Part shown: positions 43,475-52,499 of the stretch, one piece after another
Numbering within the stretch: the stretch's first letter is position 1
Layout: each line of letters opens with the position of its first letter
NCBI GenBank assembly: GCA_004134985.1
Contig: REGQ01000058.1
Coordinates: 1-64,000 of the forward strand
Reading direction: 5' to 3'
Length of the DNA: 64,000 nucleotides
Source of the DNA: Paenibacillaceae bacterium
GTDB taxonomy: Bacteria; Bacillota; Bacilli; Paenibacillales; Paenibacillaceae
Position numbers and translations under genes: made by a program
Notes under the pieces: generated by a model
What the model saw: the letters and a program-made list of their open reading frames with translations, nothing else
The model's database searches: none
What the model was told of the DNA's origin: nothing

Positions 43475-44998
43475 TTATTCGCCTGACAAGCTGCTTTCTT
43501 TCATAATGACGTCGTGTGCGCCGCCTTCTACTAGACTTGTAGCAGACACGAGCGTAATGCGGGCATTCTGCTGCATTTCCTCAATCGTGTTCGCACCGCA
43601 GTTGGACATCGTCGATTTGATTTTGCTGATCGTTTTGTCCAAGTTCTCACGCAGGCTGCCTGCATAAGGCACGTAGGAGTCCACGCCTTCTTCGAACACA
43701 AGACCTTGTTTGCCCCCTGTGTCATAACGCTGCCAGTTGCGCGCCCGGTTGGAGCCTTCGCCCCAGAACTCTTTAACGAAGTTATTGCCTACTTTCAATT
43801 TTTTCGTTGGGCTTTCATCAAAGCGGGCAAAATAACGGCCCATCATAACAAAGTCAGCGCCCATCGCCAAGGCAAGCGTAATGTGGTAATCATGAACAAT
43901 ACCGCCATCCGAGCAAATCGGAATGTAAATGCCGGTTTCTTCATAATACTTGTCTCTTGCTTCTGTTACCTCAATCAGCGCCGACGCTTGTCCTCTGCCG
44001 ATCCCCTTTTGTTCCCTTGTTATACAGATGGAACCGCCGCCGATTCCTACTTTGACAAAGTCAGCGCCGGATTCGACAAGATACAGGAAGCCTTCACGGT
44101 CAACGACATTGCCTGCGCCAATTTTTACATCAAAATTGTTTTTTACGTATTCAATGGCTTCCCGCTGCCACTCGCTATAGCCATCAGAAGCATCCACCAC
44201 GAGAATGTCCACGCCTGCTTCTACCAAAGCAGGTACACGTTCTTCATAGTCCTTTGTATTAATACCCGCACCTGCGATGTAGCTCTTCTTCTGATCAAGC
44301 AGCGCCAGCGGATTTTCCTTATGGGCATCATAGTCTTTACGGAAGACAAGATAGCGCAGGTTCTGCTCTTCATCAACAATCGGCAGACAGTTGAGCTTAT
44401 GCTCCCAGATCAGATCGTTGGCTTCCGACAACGTAATGCCTGCTTTGTTATAAATTAGCGCCGAGAACGGCGTCATAAACTCTTCAATACGCTTGTCCAT
44501 CGTATCGCGGCTAAGACGGTAATCTCTGCTTGTCACAATACCAAGCAATTTGCCGTTCGGCGTACCGTCATGTGTAATTGCGACCGTGGAATGGCCGTTT
44601 TTCTCCCGCAGATCAAGGACATCTTTTAACGTATGGCTTGGTGTCAAATTGGAACGGCTAACTACAAATCCTGCCTTGTACTCCTTTACCTTGCGCACCA
44701 TCGCAGCCTGGCTCTCTACCGACTGTGATCCGAAAATAAAAGAAATACCGCCACATCGTGCCAATGCAATCGCCATAGAATGGTCAGATACCGACTGCAT
44801 GACCGCCGATGAAAACGGTATATTTAAGGTGATTGCAGGTTTTTCCCCTTTTTTGAACTTGGTGATCGGTGTTTTCAAATCCACATTTGCCGGGGTACAG
44901 TCCTTGGTCGTTAAATTAGGAATTAATAAAAATTCACTAAATGTACGGGACGGTTCTGTATAATAGTAAGCCACGGTTTTCGCCAACTCCTTATCCAT
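43475..44998 (-). CDS. guaB: IMP dehydrogenase
   Basis: This protein of about 507 residues has the IMPDH barrel with the catalytic Cys in [20 protein letters not shown], a CBS pair (about 95-215), and the flap region with [12 protein letters not shown]. It oxidises IMP to XMP with NAD in guanine synthesis. The start [21 protein letters not shown] style is the shorter clostridial-type IMPDH and differs from the classical Bacillus GuaB, so it may be a second or variant copy. A longer frame to 45034 contains a promoter-like TTGACA-N17-TACCAT, so I prefer the ATG at 44998, which leaves very little leader. Confidence 0.88.
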   Translation of the reverse strand: MDKELAKTVAYYYTEPSRTFSEFLLIPNLTTKDCTPANVDLKTPITKFKKGEKPAITLNIPFSSAVMQSVSDHSMAIALARCGGISFIFGSQSVESQAAMVRKVKEYKAGFVVSRSNLTPSHTLKDVLDLREKNGHSTVAITHDGTPNGKLLGIVTSRDYRLSRDTMDKRIEEFMTPFSALIYNKAGITLSEANDLIWEHKLNCLPIVDEEQNLRYLVFRKDYDAHKENPLALLDQKKSYIAGAGINTKDYEERVPALVEAGVDILVVDASDGYSEWQREAIEYVKNNFDVKIGAGNVVDREGFLYLVESGADFVKVGIGGGSICITREQKGIGRGQASALIEVTEARDKYYEETGIYIPICSDGGIVHDYHITLALAMGADFVMMGRYFARFDESPTKKLKVGNNFVKEFWGEGSNRARNWQRYDTGGKQGLVFEEGVDSYVPYAGSLRENLDKTISKIKSTMSNCGANTIEEMQQNARITLVSATSLVEGGAHDVIMKESSLSGE

Positions 44999-45121
44999 TT
45001 TTGAAATGGTACCATCCACCAGCCGCAATGTCAACTGTTTGTTGTATTTGATGCCGCCTTTGCTAAATAACAGAAATTTTGTGTGAAAAGAAGGGAATCA
45101 ACGAGTAAAAAGCGAATAAAT

Positions 45122-45153
45122 AAATTGCATTAAATACACATTTAATGCAATTT
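45122..45153. repeat. 14-bp perfect inverted repeat upstream of the recombinase gene
   Basis: AAATTGCATTAAAT and its complement are separated by ACAC. It lies 36 bases before the recombinase start. It may be an operator, or a recombination site with two binding arms and a short core. Confidence 0.6.
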
Positions 45154-45189
45154 CATTTCTAAACGATTTATTAGACAGGTAGTGAGCTA

Positions 45190-46119
45190 ATGGATAACGA
45201 ACTTTTGGAGAAATATGAGCCTGAAATGTCCCTTTTCCTAATTTATATGAAAGACCGTGGCTACTCCCCGGATACCCAGCAAGGGTACCTGCATGACCTA
45301 AAACATTTCCTGAACAATCTCCAGGGGAAAAATGTTGGGGAAACGAACAAAATCGATATTATGCGCCATCTTACCTCCATTCGTGTATCTGGCGCCGGAG
45401 CGCGCTACCGCAACCGCAGTCAGTCAGCGATTCGTCTCTTCTTCAAAGTCATGATCGAATTTGATTATGCGAAGACGAACCCTGCCCTGGAAATCGAGAA
45501 AGCCAAAGTGGAAAAAAATAAGGTGCCGACTTTTTTGGAAAAACAGTTTATCGACAACTGCACCGAACTGGTAAGCGGCAAATATATGCTGCGCGATATT
45601 ACCATCGTTGCGCTAATGCTGTATGTTGGTCTTCGGGTAAGTGAAGTTGCCCGGCTGAACATGGTGGACTTTAATCGTGCAGGAGCGATGCTCGGGGTAC
45701 ATGGCAAAGGCGATAAATGGCGTTACATCCCCCTCCCCAACGAGATGGTTCACTTGCTGGAACAATGTCTGGCAGAGCGGCTCATTCCCCGAAACAAAAA
45801 AGACGAGGCGGCTTTCTTTGTTTCCCAGTTCGGGAGAAGGATCAGCAAGCGCATGGTTCAAACAGTTGCGGAGAAAATGTTTGCCGCATTGCATAATAAG
45901 TTCCCAGAGCTGCATGGCATGAAATTATCTGCGCATAAGCTGCGGCATTCCTTTGCCACCGACTTGCTGCGCAATGGCGCGGATTTGCGAACGGTGCAAG
46001 AGTTGCTGGGCCATGAGGATATTTCTACAACGCAGATTTACACGCATGTCGTAGATGAGGTGAAGAAAGAAGCGATGCAGCATGCCCGGCCGTCACTTCC
46101 GGCTGCACTGCGGATGTAG
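45190..46119 (+). CDS. XerC/D-like tyrosine recombinase
   Basis: The 309-residue protein has a SAM-like core-binding domain (about 10-105) and a catalytic domain with all expected residues: Arg in [11 protein letters not shown], Lys in [11 protein letters not shown], HxxR in [12 protein letters not shown], His in [10 protein letters not shown] and Tyr in QIYTHV. There is no excisionase, phage or transposon gene near it, so it is a solo recombinase. An inverted repeat lies just upstream at 45122-45153. It may act in dimer resolution or on a nearby switch. Confidence 0.88.
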   Translation: MDNELLEKYEPEMSLFLIYMKDRGYSPDTQQGYLHDLKHFLNNLQGKNVGETNKIDIMRHLTSIRVSGAGARYRNRSQSAIRLFFKVMIEFDYAKTNPALEIEKAKVEKNKVPTFLEKQFIDNCTELVSGKYMLRDITIVALMLYVGLRVSEVARLNMVDFNRAGAMLGVHGKGDKWRYIPLPNEMVHLLEQCLAERLIPRNKKDEAAFFVSQFGRRISKRMVQTVAEKMFAALHNKFPELHGMKLSAHKLRHSFATDLLRNGADLRTVQELLGHEDISTTQIYTHVVDEVKKEAMQHARPSLPAALRM

Positions 46120-46235
46120 TCTCGCATTCGTGGTAACGAAGACATGCCGCGGCGCACGAACGAACAAAATGTGTGGCAATGTACCCCAGCAGTAGTCTAG
46201 ATTGATCAATAGAATACTATACTCGCTCACAACAA

Positions 46236-46280
46236 AACAACCCATGTACCTAATCCGAATCGGAATTGGCATGGGTTGTT
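46236..46280. terminator. Bidirectional terminator
   Basis: AACAACCCATG and CATGGGTTGTT form an 11-bp stem around a partly paired interior (CCGAATCGG), between the recombinase and RCC1 genes. Confidence 0.75.
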
Positions 46281-46300
46281 GCGTTGGTTCGCTTAATTAT

Positions 46301-47782
46301 TTATTTCTCTGCTTTGGTATCGGAAATCGTCAGCACTTGCGCATTTGAATCCCAGTTTATATTCAAGCCAAGTCCCTGCGAGAGCAACTGATAAGGAACG
46401 GTCACCGCACCAGCAACAGACTTTGGACGTTCAATAAGTGTGATCGGTTTGGAACCCTCCCATGCCTGATCTGCATATTGATTGAATGAAATCGTACGTC
46501 CCTTATATTTCACCACGTAGCTCGTTTCTGAATCTGATCGGCTAATCGAGAATGATGCACCAAGTGTCTGCGAAATGGCTCGAATCGGAACTTGCACCGA
46601 TACGTCGGATGCAATCACCGGGAAAGGAGTCTCAAACTGCTTCCCATTAACGAAGACATCAATCGCCGCTCGTGCTTGTGCGGGACGATATACCATGCCC
46701 CCATAGGATGAGGCCTCTGTCCCGGCTTCATAAAATTTGTTGTGCCCCCAACCCCAGACACCGCCATCGGCGGACACAGCAATATTATGATAAGTCCCTC
46801 CGCCAATGCTTACGATCTTGGGCAAATGATTCACTTTCCCCTGCTTGCCGGTGACGGTTTCTCCATACGTGTAAATTTCTCCACTTGTGGTGAGCAGCAA
46901 CACATATCTTTGCTGTGCCACGATCTGTTTGACTTGCAATTTAGGATAAAGTGCTTTGGCCGGCTGGCCCTGTTCCCAGAACCATACTTTTCCATTCCCG
47001 TCCAGTCCGTACAAGGATTCACCAACCAGGGAAATTTGCTTCATCTTGTTCAGCCCTTTTACTTGAACAGGCGACGTTCCCTCGATTGTATATTGACCCT
47101 TTTTTGTTAAGCTCTCTCTCCAACCCCAGACGGTGCCATCTTTTTTCAAAGCATAGCCTAATTGCCCTCCTGCGACGATTTGTACAATGTCTTTCAGTCC
47201 TTTTACAGCGGCTGGCTTACGTGATTCATGCTCTGACTGATAAATTTGTGGATCCATCCATATTTTTTCCCAGGACCACACGGTACCATCTTTGCGCAAT
47301 GCTAAACCGAAATAAGAACCTGCAGCAACCGTTCTCGCATCGGTCACACCTTCAATCTGATAAGGAAGCAAGGAATAAATCCCAGCATATTCGATGCCAG
47401 GGCGCTCTGCCCCGCCCCATTGCCAAACGGTACCGTCTGCTTTAGCAGCCAGATTATGAGACCACCCGCCAACTGAAATATTAGTGATGCCGCTAAGTCC
47501 CGCAATCCGGATGGGAGCGGTCGCGCGGCTGAAGCTTACTTTCTGCTGTATGCCAAGCTCTCCCCACAGATTCCTGCCCCAGCCCCAAACCGTTCCATCT
47601 TTGCGCAGTGCCATCGTGTAGTAATGTCCGCCCTCAACCGCAATAAATCCTTGAGACAAAGGTGTTGATTTGCTTGTGCTTGATTCAGCGGAAGTAGGAT
47701 AAGGAAAAACAGCGGCAGCCAACACCATGATCGTAGTTACTAACCATAGCTTAGTTAAATTCCGTCCTGTGTTTTTTTTCAT
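46301..47782 (-). CDS. Secreted RCC1-repeat protein with copper-amine-oxidase-N-like domain
   Basis: This protein of about 493 residues starts at the ATG after AAAGGGTGTAAATGG. A signal peptide (about 10-32, ending TSAES) precedes an RCC1 beta-propeller of about seven blades, each with DGTVWGWG-like motifs (for example KDGTVWGWGRNLWGELG and ADGTVWQWGG). The last 130 residues (VFVNGKQFETPF onward, ending VLTISD) match the copper amine oxidase N-terminal-like domain common in Paenibacillus surface proteins. It is likely to bind or sense something at the cell surface; no enzyme residues are evident. Confidence 0.85.
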   Translation of the reverse strand: MKKNTGRNLTKLWLVTTIMVLAAAVFPYPTSAESSTSKSTPLSQGFIAVEGGHYYTMALRKDGTVWGWGRNLWGELGIQQKVSFSRATAPIRIAGLSGITNISVGGWSHNLAAKADGTVWQWGGAERPGIEYAGIYSLLPYQIEGVTDARTVAAGSYFGLALRKDGTVWSWEKIWMDPQIYQSEHESRKPAAVKGLKDIVQIVAGGQLGYALKKDGTVWGWRESLTKKGQYTIEGTSPVQVKGLNKMKQISLVGESLYGLDGNGKVWFWEQGQPAKALYPKLQVKQIVAQQRYVLLLTTSGEIYTYGETVTGKQGKVNHLPKIVSIGGGTYHNIAVSADGGVWGWGHNKFYEAGTEASSYGGMVYRPAQARAAIDVFVNGKQFETPFPVIASDVSVQVPIRAISQTLGASFSISRSDSETSYVVKYKGRTISFNQYADQAWEGSKPITLIERPKSVAGAVTVPYQLLSQGLGLNINWDSNAQVLTISDTKAEK

Positions 47783-47840
47783 CCATTTACACCCTTTCGC
47801 TTTCAAATGCGCCGTTAAGCTAACTTAGGCGGCAAATCCT

Positions 47841-48422
47841 CTACTTTTTCTTGCGAAGCTGCCAAGCGGCCACAGCAATTCCTGCAGCTAACACGACAAT
47901 TGTGATTGCGATTAATATCCACCAGAAATCTTTCCTAGGTTCCAAATGTTCCCCTTTTAACGATTTATACTCCTTGGCGGGGGGAGCCTCGCCTTTCCCC
48001 AATTGCTGCAGATCTTCAGTTGCGTCAGCGAGCAAGGCGGTACGCGTGCATATTCCCGTTTGAAGCTTGTCTTCTACACCGCTCGCATATACAATATAGG
48101 TCTGGTTGACTTCAAATTTGTCATAACCGCAGCTTGCGGAGCTTCCTGCCGTATAGACATCCGTTAGCGATCCAACTTCACCTTTCCATATTTCGGATAC
48201 TTTGAACGTTACTTTGATTGGGTCGCCACTCGATATGACCTTGCCTTCCTTGGACTCGATTGCGGTAACTTCTCCCGCAAAAACAGCTGTCCCACGTTCC
48301 AGCTCCTCTGCTGGGGTTAACCTCTCCGCACAACTGCAGGCATAGGCCATTGCAGGCTTGAACAGCACTCCGCCTCCTAACATAATTGATGCAATCAGAA
48401 GCATACCCAATAATCGTTTCAT
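47841..48422 (-). CDS. TIMP/NTR-like membrane-anchored surface protein
   Basis: The 193-residue protein starts after GGAAGGGGAAGAAACGAAAG. A signal peptide ends at MAYA and is followed at once by CSCAE, the N-terminal disulphide-rich motif of TIMP-like domains. CGYDKFEVNQTYIVYA and TGICTRTALLADA continue the family pattern. A linker and a C-terminal membrane segment (about 168-188) with a basic tail RKKK anchor it. In animals the fold inhibits metalloproteases; the bacterial role is unknown. Confidence 0.85.
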   Translation of the reverse strand: MKRLLGMLLIASIMLGGGVLFKPAMAYACSCAERLTPAEELERGTAVFAGEVTAIESKEGKVISSGDPIKVTFKVSEIWKGEVGSLTDVYTAGSSASCGYDKFEVNQTYIVYASGVEDKLQTGICTRTALLADATEDLQQLGKGEAPPAKEYKSLKGEHLEPRKDFWWILIAITIVVLAAGIAVAAWQLRKKK

Positions 48423-48917
48423 CTTTCGTTTCTTCCCCTTCCATGTCACTGCATCAATTTACTTCCATATAGACGCACATACGCTGCTGAAAGTTTCTGC
48501 AAATTTCCAGTTTTTCCGGCTGCACTGCCCCTGTTGTTATTTTGACTCATTATTGCATGATTTTCAAGATTCGATTAGCAGAACAATAAGCAGGGAGATC
48601 CAAGATTCGAAGGTTTTTTTAATGATTGTTAACGAACATATTGAAAATGAACAAAATTAAAGAAGTTTCGCATTGAAATTGTCATGCTTGCGCTCCTTTT
48701 TTCTGTATACCGTATCTCAGGTTGCTGCGGATGCCAGGTCAGACGCTTCGATCGCGGCGCATGCACTTGCGTTTATTCTCCCTAGCAGTGAAATTAGCTG
48801 AGTTAGGGTATACAACAAAACACGACATATCCCCCTCCGCCTTGTAGTTATATGAAAACATCCATAGTCAGCCCCCTAAATCTATCTCACTAAATAGAAA
48901 CCGCCACTGAATACTTT

Positions 48918-48935
48918 ACATAACTATAATTATGT
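48918..48935. promoter_or_regulatory. PadR-type operator candidate, site 1
   Basis: ACATAACTATAATTATGT, a dyad ACATAA-N6-TTATGT, 229 bases upstream of padR. Confidence 0.6.
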
Positions 48936-49025
48936 TTACTTAAAGAAGTTGAAACAAAAATTACTGCTTGACTAGTCGATATTAATGTGCATCTGCGAGT
49001 TCTTGTGTTGGCTTTTCATAAGTTA

Positions 49026-49043
49026 ACATAATATTAATTATGT
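49026..49043. promoter_or_regulatory. PadR-type operator candidate, site 2
   Basis: ACATAATATTAATTATGT, the same dyad with extended 7-bp arms, 121 bases upstream of padR. Confidence 0.65.
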
Positions 49044-49163
49044 ATCTTTTTAAGCCGGTATTTGGTTTTCGAAAAAGAATGTTAACGAACATATTGATAA
49101 CAATCAAAAATAGCGTATAATAAAGGAAAAATCATCCATTTCAAAATTAGGAGGCTCGTTGCA

Positions 49164-49559
49164 ATGGCTAGAAACCAAAACAAACTTGAAAAAGACGAAA
49201 CGCTTGGCCATGTAGTCAAAGTCCAGCAGGTAATTGATTTTTTTGTGTTGTCGGAATTGCAAAAGGGACGGCGCTATCAAGGTGAGCTGGAACAAGCCAT
49301 TATTAGTCAATTGAGCAATGTTGGTGTATCCAAAGGGTATCTTACTACGCGATTGCAAAAACTCGCTGCGGAAGGCCATGTGCTGCGCAGCTGGGAAAAT
49401 GACGATCGCTATAATCGGTTTTACGAGATTACGGATGAGGGTTTAATTTATTTTAAAAAAATGCTGCAGGAACTGCCTGATCGTGTAAAACTCGCACAAA
49501 AAGTGTATCAGCAATTTGAAGACTATATTCGACGCTTTGACAGCATGAATTTTGGATAG
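49164..49559 (+). CDS. PadR-like winged-helix regulator
   Basis: The 131-residue protein has the PadR fold pattern: VIDFFVLSELQKGRRYQGELEQAI, VSKGYLTTRLQKLAAEGHVLRSW and RFYEITDEGLIYFKKML, with a short helical tail. AGGAGG lies nine bases before the ATG. Two copies of an ATGT/ACAT-type dyad lie upstream and a third before the next gene, so it probably controls itself and that PH-domain gene. No effector is apparent. Confidence 0.85.
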   Translation: MARNQNKLEKDETLGHVVKVQQVIDFFVLSELQKGRRYQGELEQAIISQLSNVGVSKGYLTTRLQKLAAEGHVLRSWENDDRYNRFYEITDEGLIYFKKMLQELPDRVKLAQKVYQQFEDYIRRFDSMNFG

Positions 49560-49600
49560 TAAACGGTTAGCTGACAGATAACGACAGTTGAATAACAGAA

Positions 49601-49642
49601 AAAACAGACCAAGACTGTGCTGCTCCCGTTTTGGTCTGTTTT
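49601..49642 (+). terminator. Terminator of padR
   Basis: AAAACAGACCAA and TTGGTCTGTTTT form a 12-bp stem about 45 bases past the padR stop codon. Confidence 0.8.
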
Positions 49643-49655
49643 GATGATATAGTTC

Positions 49656-49673
49656 ACATAAATTTAATTATGT
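49656..49673. promoter_or_regulatory. PadR-type operator candidate, site 3
   Basis: ACATAAATTTAATTATGT, the third copy of the dyad, 120 bases upstream of the PH-domain gene and probably over its promoter. Confidence 0.62.
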
Positions 49674-49792
49674 AAACTAAAGCCGCCATAGTATTGCCAG
49701 GCATAGTTAAAAAAAGCTTAACTCACCAAATATTTCATGATACAGTTATTTGCAAGGAATGATTTCCAATAAATAGTGAGGTGGTGCTCCGA

Positions 49793-50164
49793 ATGGAGAA
49801 ACAACTATTAGCGTGGACATTTGTAAGCGAATGCCCAATTCCTGATGAGGTGCATAGTTTGTTAGTCAAAGGCGAGCAAGCATTTGCCGCTTATAAAACA
49901 ATCCGGGACTCGGCCATTTTCACGAACAAACGGTTGATTATCCGAGACGCGCAAGGGCTAACCGGCAAAAAGGTTGAAATCTACTCGCTCCCCTACAGAT
50001 CGATTGTCATGTGGTCTACCGAAAACGCCGGCACATTCGATTTCAACGCTGAAGTCGAGCTTTGGACCAAAGCTGGCCATGTTAAAGTAAACTTGAAGAA
50101 AGGCATCGACGTGCGCAGGTTTGACAAAATCATCGCAGATGCGATTCTCGTCAACGAGCCATAA
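49793..50164 (+). CDS. Bacterial PH-domain protein (bPH_1 type)
   Basis: The 123-residue protein starts at the ATG after GAGGTGGTGCTCCGA. It matches the small bacterial pleckstrin-homology family: DSAIFTNKRLIIRDAQGLTGKKVEIYSLPYRSIV and TFDFNAEVELWTKAGHVKVNL (both given in part), with a C-terminal helix RRFDKIIADAIL. It has no signal peptide or membrane segment. Members may be stress proteins or membrane-associated. The PadR-type site upstream suggests control by the neighbouring regulator. Confidence 0.85.
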   Translation: MEKQLLAWTFVSECPIPDEVHSLLVKGEQAFAAYKTIRDSAIFTNKRLIIRDAQGLTGKKVEIYSLPYRSIVMWSTENAGTFDFNAEVELWTKAGHVKVNLKKGIDVRRFDKIIADAILVNEP

Positions 50165-50215
50165 CCCCGTTCCATGAATGTTGTACAATATCGTACGTTT
50201 TGCTAGAGGGACGTA

Positions 50216-50240
50216 CAGGCCGCCAATTTATGGCGGCCTG
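50216..50240 (+). terminator. Hairpin after the PH-domain gene
   Basis: CAGGCCGCCA and TGGCGGCCTG form a perfect 10-bp stem around ATTTA, about 50 bases past the stop codon, without a strong T-run. Confidence 0.6.
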
Positions 50241-50314
50241 CTTACTACATGAAGACGGGGTTATACATCCTCTGAATTATCCATTACGAATTAAATCAAT
50301 TCGCATCCCAGCTG

Positions 50315-51034
50315 TTATTCTTTATTCCCTTTTGGCAGTAAGGAAGCATTGCGCATCATAGGATACGTGGCCAGTAGAGCTGCCAAGCCTGCAACGCCGA
50401 GCAACGTAAAAGCAGCTACAGCATTCATATTCAACTGAGACAACCATTCAATAGGTGCTTCCATTGCGCCTGAGTAATATAAGAACATCGCCAGAATGCC
50501 GATAACCATAATACCGATAAAAGTTCGTGTCATACCCAAACGATACGTAATACAGTAAATAAAGAACGCACCGCCAAACAAAACAAGTCCAAACATAAGA
50601 TCGATCCATAGGTAAGGCAAAAATTGATGCTCACTTGAATAAAGCAGACCCGGATGCATAATGGCTGCCGAGCTGACTCCAGCCTCATACAGAGACGAAA
50701 TTAACAACTGCAACAAATTCAAGAATAGGATATACACGAAGACAGCTGAAGTACCGACCATGTAAAAAGTTTTTAGCAATTGCGTTCGTGTGCTCCCAAG
50801 ACTTACAGCAATATGAAAAAGACTTTTGAATCCCATAATTCCGTAAAACGGAATGAAGAAAAAATAAGCCGGGTATGCGATACCACTGTGCGTTTCACCC
50901 AAATCCTGGGATATCCCGAGGATAATCCATGCTGCAGTCAAAGGCAGCGTAATATACAATAACAACAACTTGCCCAAAAACCATCGTGCATCTTCATATA
51001 TTAATCGAACTGTACCTTGAACGGCGCTCATCAT
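50315..51034 (-). CDS. ABC transporter membrane subunit
   Basis: This protein of about 240 residues has six hydrophobic segments and no enzyme motif. It starts at an ATG that overlaps the ATPase stop by four bases, with GGAGG just upstream. It is the third gene of the GntR/ATPase/permease operon and would form the membrane part. The YtrB/YtrC-type systems are induced by lipid-II-binding antibiotics; the substrate here is unknown. Confidence 0.82.
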   Translation of the reverse strand: MMSAVQGTVRLIYEDARWFLGKLLLLYITLPLTAAWIILGISQDLGETHSGIAYPAYFFFIPFYGIMGFKSLFHIAVSLGSTRTQLLKTFYMVGTSAVFVYILFLNLLQLLISSLYEAGVSSAAIMHPGLLYSSEHQFLPYLWIDLMFGLVLFGGAFFIYCITYRLGMTRTFIGIMVIGILAMFLYYSGAMEAPIEWLSQLNMNAVAAFTLLGVAGLAALLATYPMMRNASLLPKGNKE

Positions 51035-51903
51035 GAAACCTCCTTCACAGTGTCCGTCAAATGGAGCAAATAATCCTGAAGCTGCGCCTTTTCCAGGGAA
51101 AGTCCAGCTGTACGGGCCAGTTCTCTCCACTCATTGGACAATGGCGCGTCGATCATCACTTTCTTCGCAGAGCCGATTGTGCTCTCATTCAGAATCTTCT
51201 GATTATTTACCAACTTATCCACTTGCTTGCTTTCTCCGGTTAACCAAATGCCCCTCTCCCGAAGCTCTTCCATCGGTTCATGCAGCAGCAGCTTCCCATC
51301 GTTGACAACAACAATAGATTCTAATAAAGGCTGAATTTCCTCGATATGGTGTGTAGAAACCAAAATCAACCGAGGAAATTCATCGTAACTATCCAGCAAC
51401 AACTCATAAAACTTTTTGCGCAAGCCCGCATCCAACCCATTCGTCGGTTCATCCAATATAGTAATATCTGCTTGACTGGCCAATCCGATGACAAGCTGGA
51501 GAGCGGTTTTCATCCCGGTCGACAGCTTCTTGGTCTTTCTCTTCTCAGGCAACTTAAATGTCTCCAGCAGTTGTTCCGCCAAGGCTTGATTCCAATTCGG
51601 GTTGAAGTACTTATAAAATCGCAAAGCATCGCGAACGCTCCAAATTTCACTGAACGGATGGTCCTCCTGCATATAACACAGATTTTTCTGAGCCTCCGGA
51701 TTATTGTAAGGCTGGTGCCCCATAATCTCGATTTGCCCTTCACTTGGCTTCATATGGCCGGCGAGCAGCTTCATTAAGGTGGTCTTGCCTACGCCATTGC
51801 GTCCCCAAAGGCCAGTAATAACAGGATTGTTTTCAACGTATGATATTCCTTTTAATACACGAGATTCATCGTAAGCAAAAGCAGCGTTTTGCACGGAAAT
51901 CAT
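51031..51903 (-). CDS. ABC transporter ATPase (YtrB-like)
   Basis: The 290-residue protein has Walker A GRNGVGKTT, the Q-loop in YMQEDHPF, the signature KKLSTGMKTALQL, Walker B ITILDEPTNGLD and the switch His in VSTHHIEE. The C-terminal 90 residues are an extension typical of the YtrB group. It overlaps the genes on both sides by four bases, so all three are translated together. Confidence 0.88.
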   Translation of the reverse strand: MISVQNAAFAYDESRVLKGISYVENNPVITGLWGRNGVGKTTLMKLLAGHMKPSEGQIEIMGHQPYNNPEAQKNLCYMQEDHPFSEIWSVRDALRFYKYFNPNWNQALAEQLLETFKLPEKRKTKKLSTGMKTALQLVIGLASQADITILDEPTNGLDAGLRKKFYELLLDSYDEFPRLILVSTHHIEEIQPLLESIVVVNDGKLLLHEPMEELRERGIWLTGESKQVDKLVNNQKILNESTIGSAKKVMIDAPLSNEWRELARTAGLSLEKAQLQDYLLHLTDTVKEVS

Positions 51904-52292
51904 AATTTTTTCTCCTCCTCTGTAATCATTTCGATGACCTGATCGATCGGCATCCCGATTCGCTTGGCTTCTTCCAGCAGTGGACGAATATAAGTTTGCC
52001 TATAGTGCCCTTGTTTTTCCTGTAACAACTGGTTTCTCGCTCCTTCCTTCACAAACATGCCAATCCCTCTCTGTTTATAAATAATATCCTCGTCAACCAA
52101 GGCTTGAAGCCCTTTACGCGCGGTGGCTCGATTGATGTTATAAAATCGCGACAGCTCATTCTCAGACGGAATTCTCTCCCCTTCTTTCAATTGACCATCG
52201 ACAATATCATCCATAATCATTTGAGCAATTTGTTGAAAAATGGGCTGATCTTCGTCCAACATTGCTCTCAAGATTCTCTCCTCCTTGTTCAT
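51900..52292 (-). CDS. GntR-family regulator (YtrA-like)
   Basis: The protein of about 130 residues has the GntR helix-turn-helix (QIAQMIMDDIVDGQLKEGERIPSENELSRFYNINRATARKGLQAL, residues about 18-65, given in part) and the short YtrA-type tail that mediates dimerisation. It starts at the ATG five bases after AGGTGG. It overlaps the ATPase gene, and its likely operator lies just upstream at 52309-52330. Repression relieved by a cell-wall antibiotic is the known theme for the family. Confidence 0.86.
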   Translation of the reverse strand: MNKEERILRAMLDEDQPIFQQIAQMIMDDIVDGQLKEGERIPSENELSRFYNINRATARKGLQALVDEDIIYKQRGIGMFVKEGARNQLLQEKQGHYRQTYIRPLLEEAKRIGMPIDQVIEMITEEEKKL

Positions 52293-52308
52293 TTTCACCA
52301 CCTGTATG

Positions 52309-52330
52309 GTTGGTTACTCGTATAACCAAC
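52309..52330. promoter_or_regulatory. Candidate YtrA-type operator
   Basis: GTTGGTTA and its complement TAACCAAC flank six bases, 17 bases upstream of the regulator start codon. The dyad overlaps a possible -10 element (TTATAC) read on the minus strand. Confidence 0.65.
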
Positions 52331-52365
52331 TGTACTACACTAAACAAAAAATGTAAAGTGGATAG

Positions 52366-52396
52366 AAAAAAAACCGCCAACTGCAAAGGCGGCTTT
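52366..52396 (-). terminator. Terminator of the receptor gene
   Basis: On the minus strand AAAGCCGCC pairs with GGCGG plus T-run (eight T). It lies about 100 bases past the stop of the 52500 gene. Confidence 0.8.
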
Positions 52397-52499
52397 CTCC
52401 CCAACGTATAACCCCACTTCAGCAGTATTACTGAGCAGTCCAATGAAATCGAACAGTCAGAGCCCCGGCGTCCACAAGCATAGTCGAGATCGTCAGCCA

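Larger units (their letters stand above)
48450..49163. other. Intergenic region upstream of padR with operator-like sites
   Basis: About 700 bases without a supported gene. Two ACATAA-N6-TTATGT sites lie at 48918-48935 and 49026-49043. The 18-mer with core GTTAACGAACATATTGA occurs exactly at 48628-48645 and at 49080-49097. The rest is AT-rich, with nothing I can name. Confidence 0.6.

Noticed and set aside
43706-44458. A 250-codon plus-strand frame
   Set aside because: It lies opposite guaB and reflects codon bias of that gene.
48358-48660. A 100-codon plus-strand frame
   Set aside because: It overlaps the signal-peptide end of the TIMP-like gene on the other strand and has no ribosome binding site or motif.
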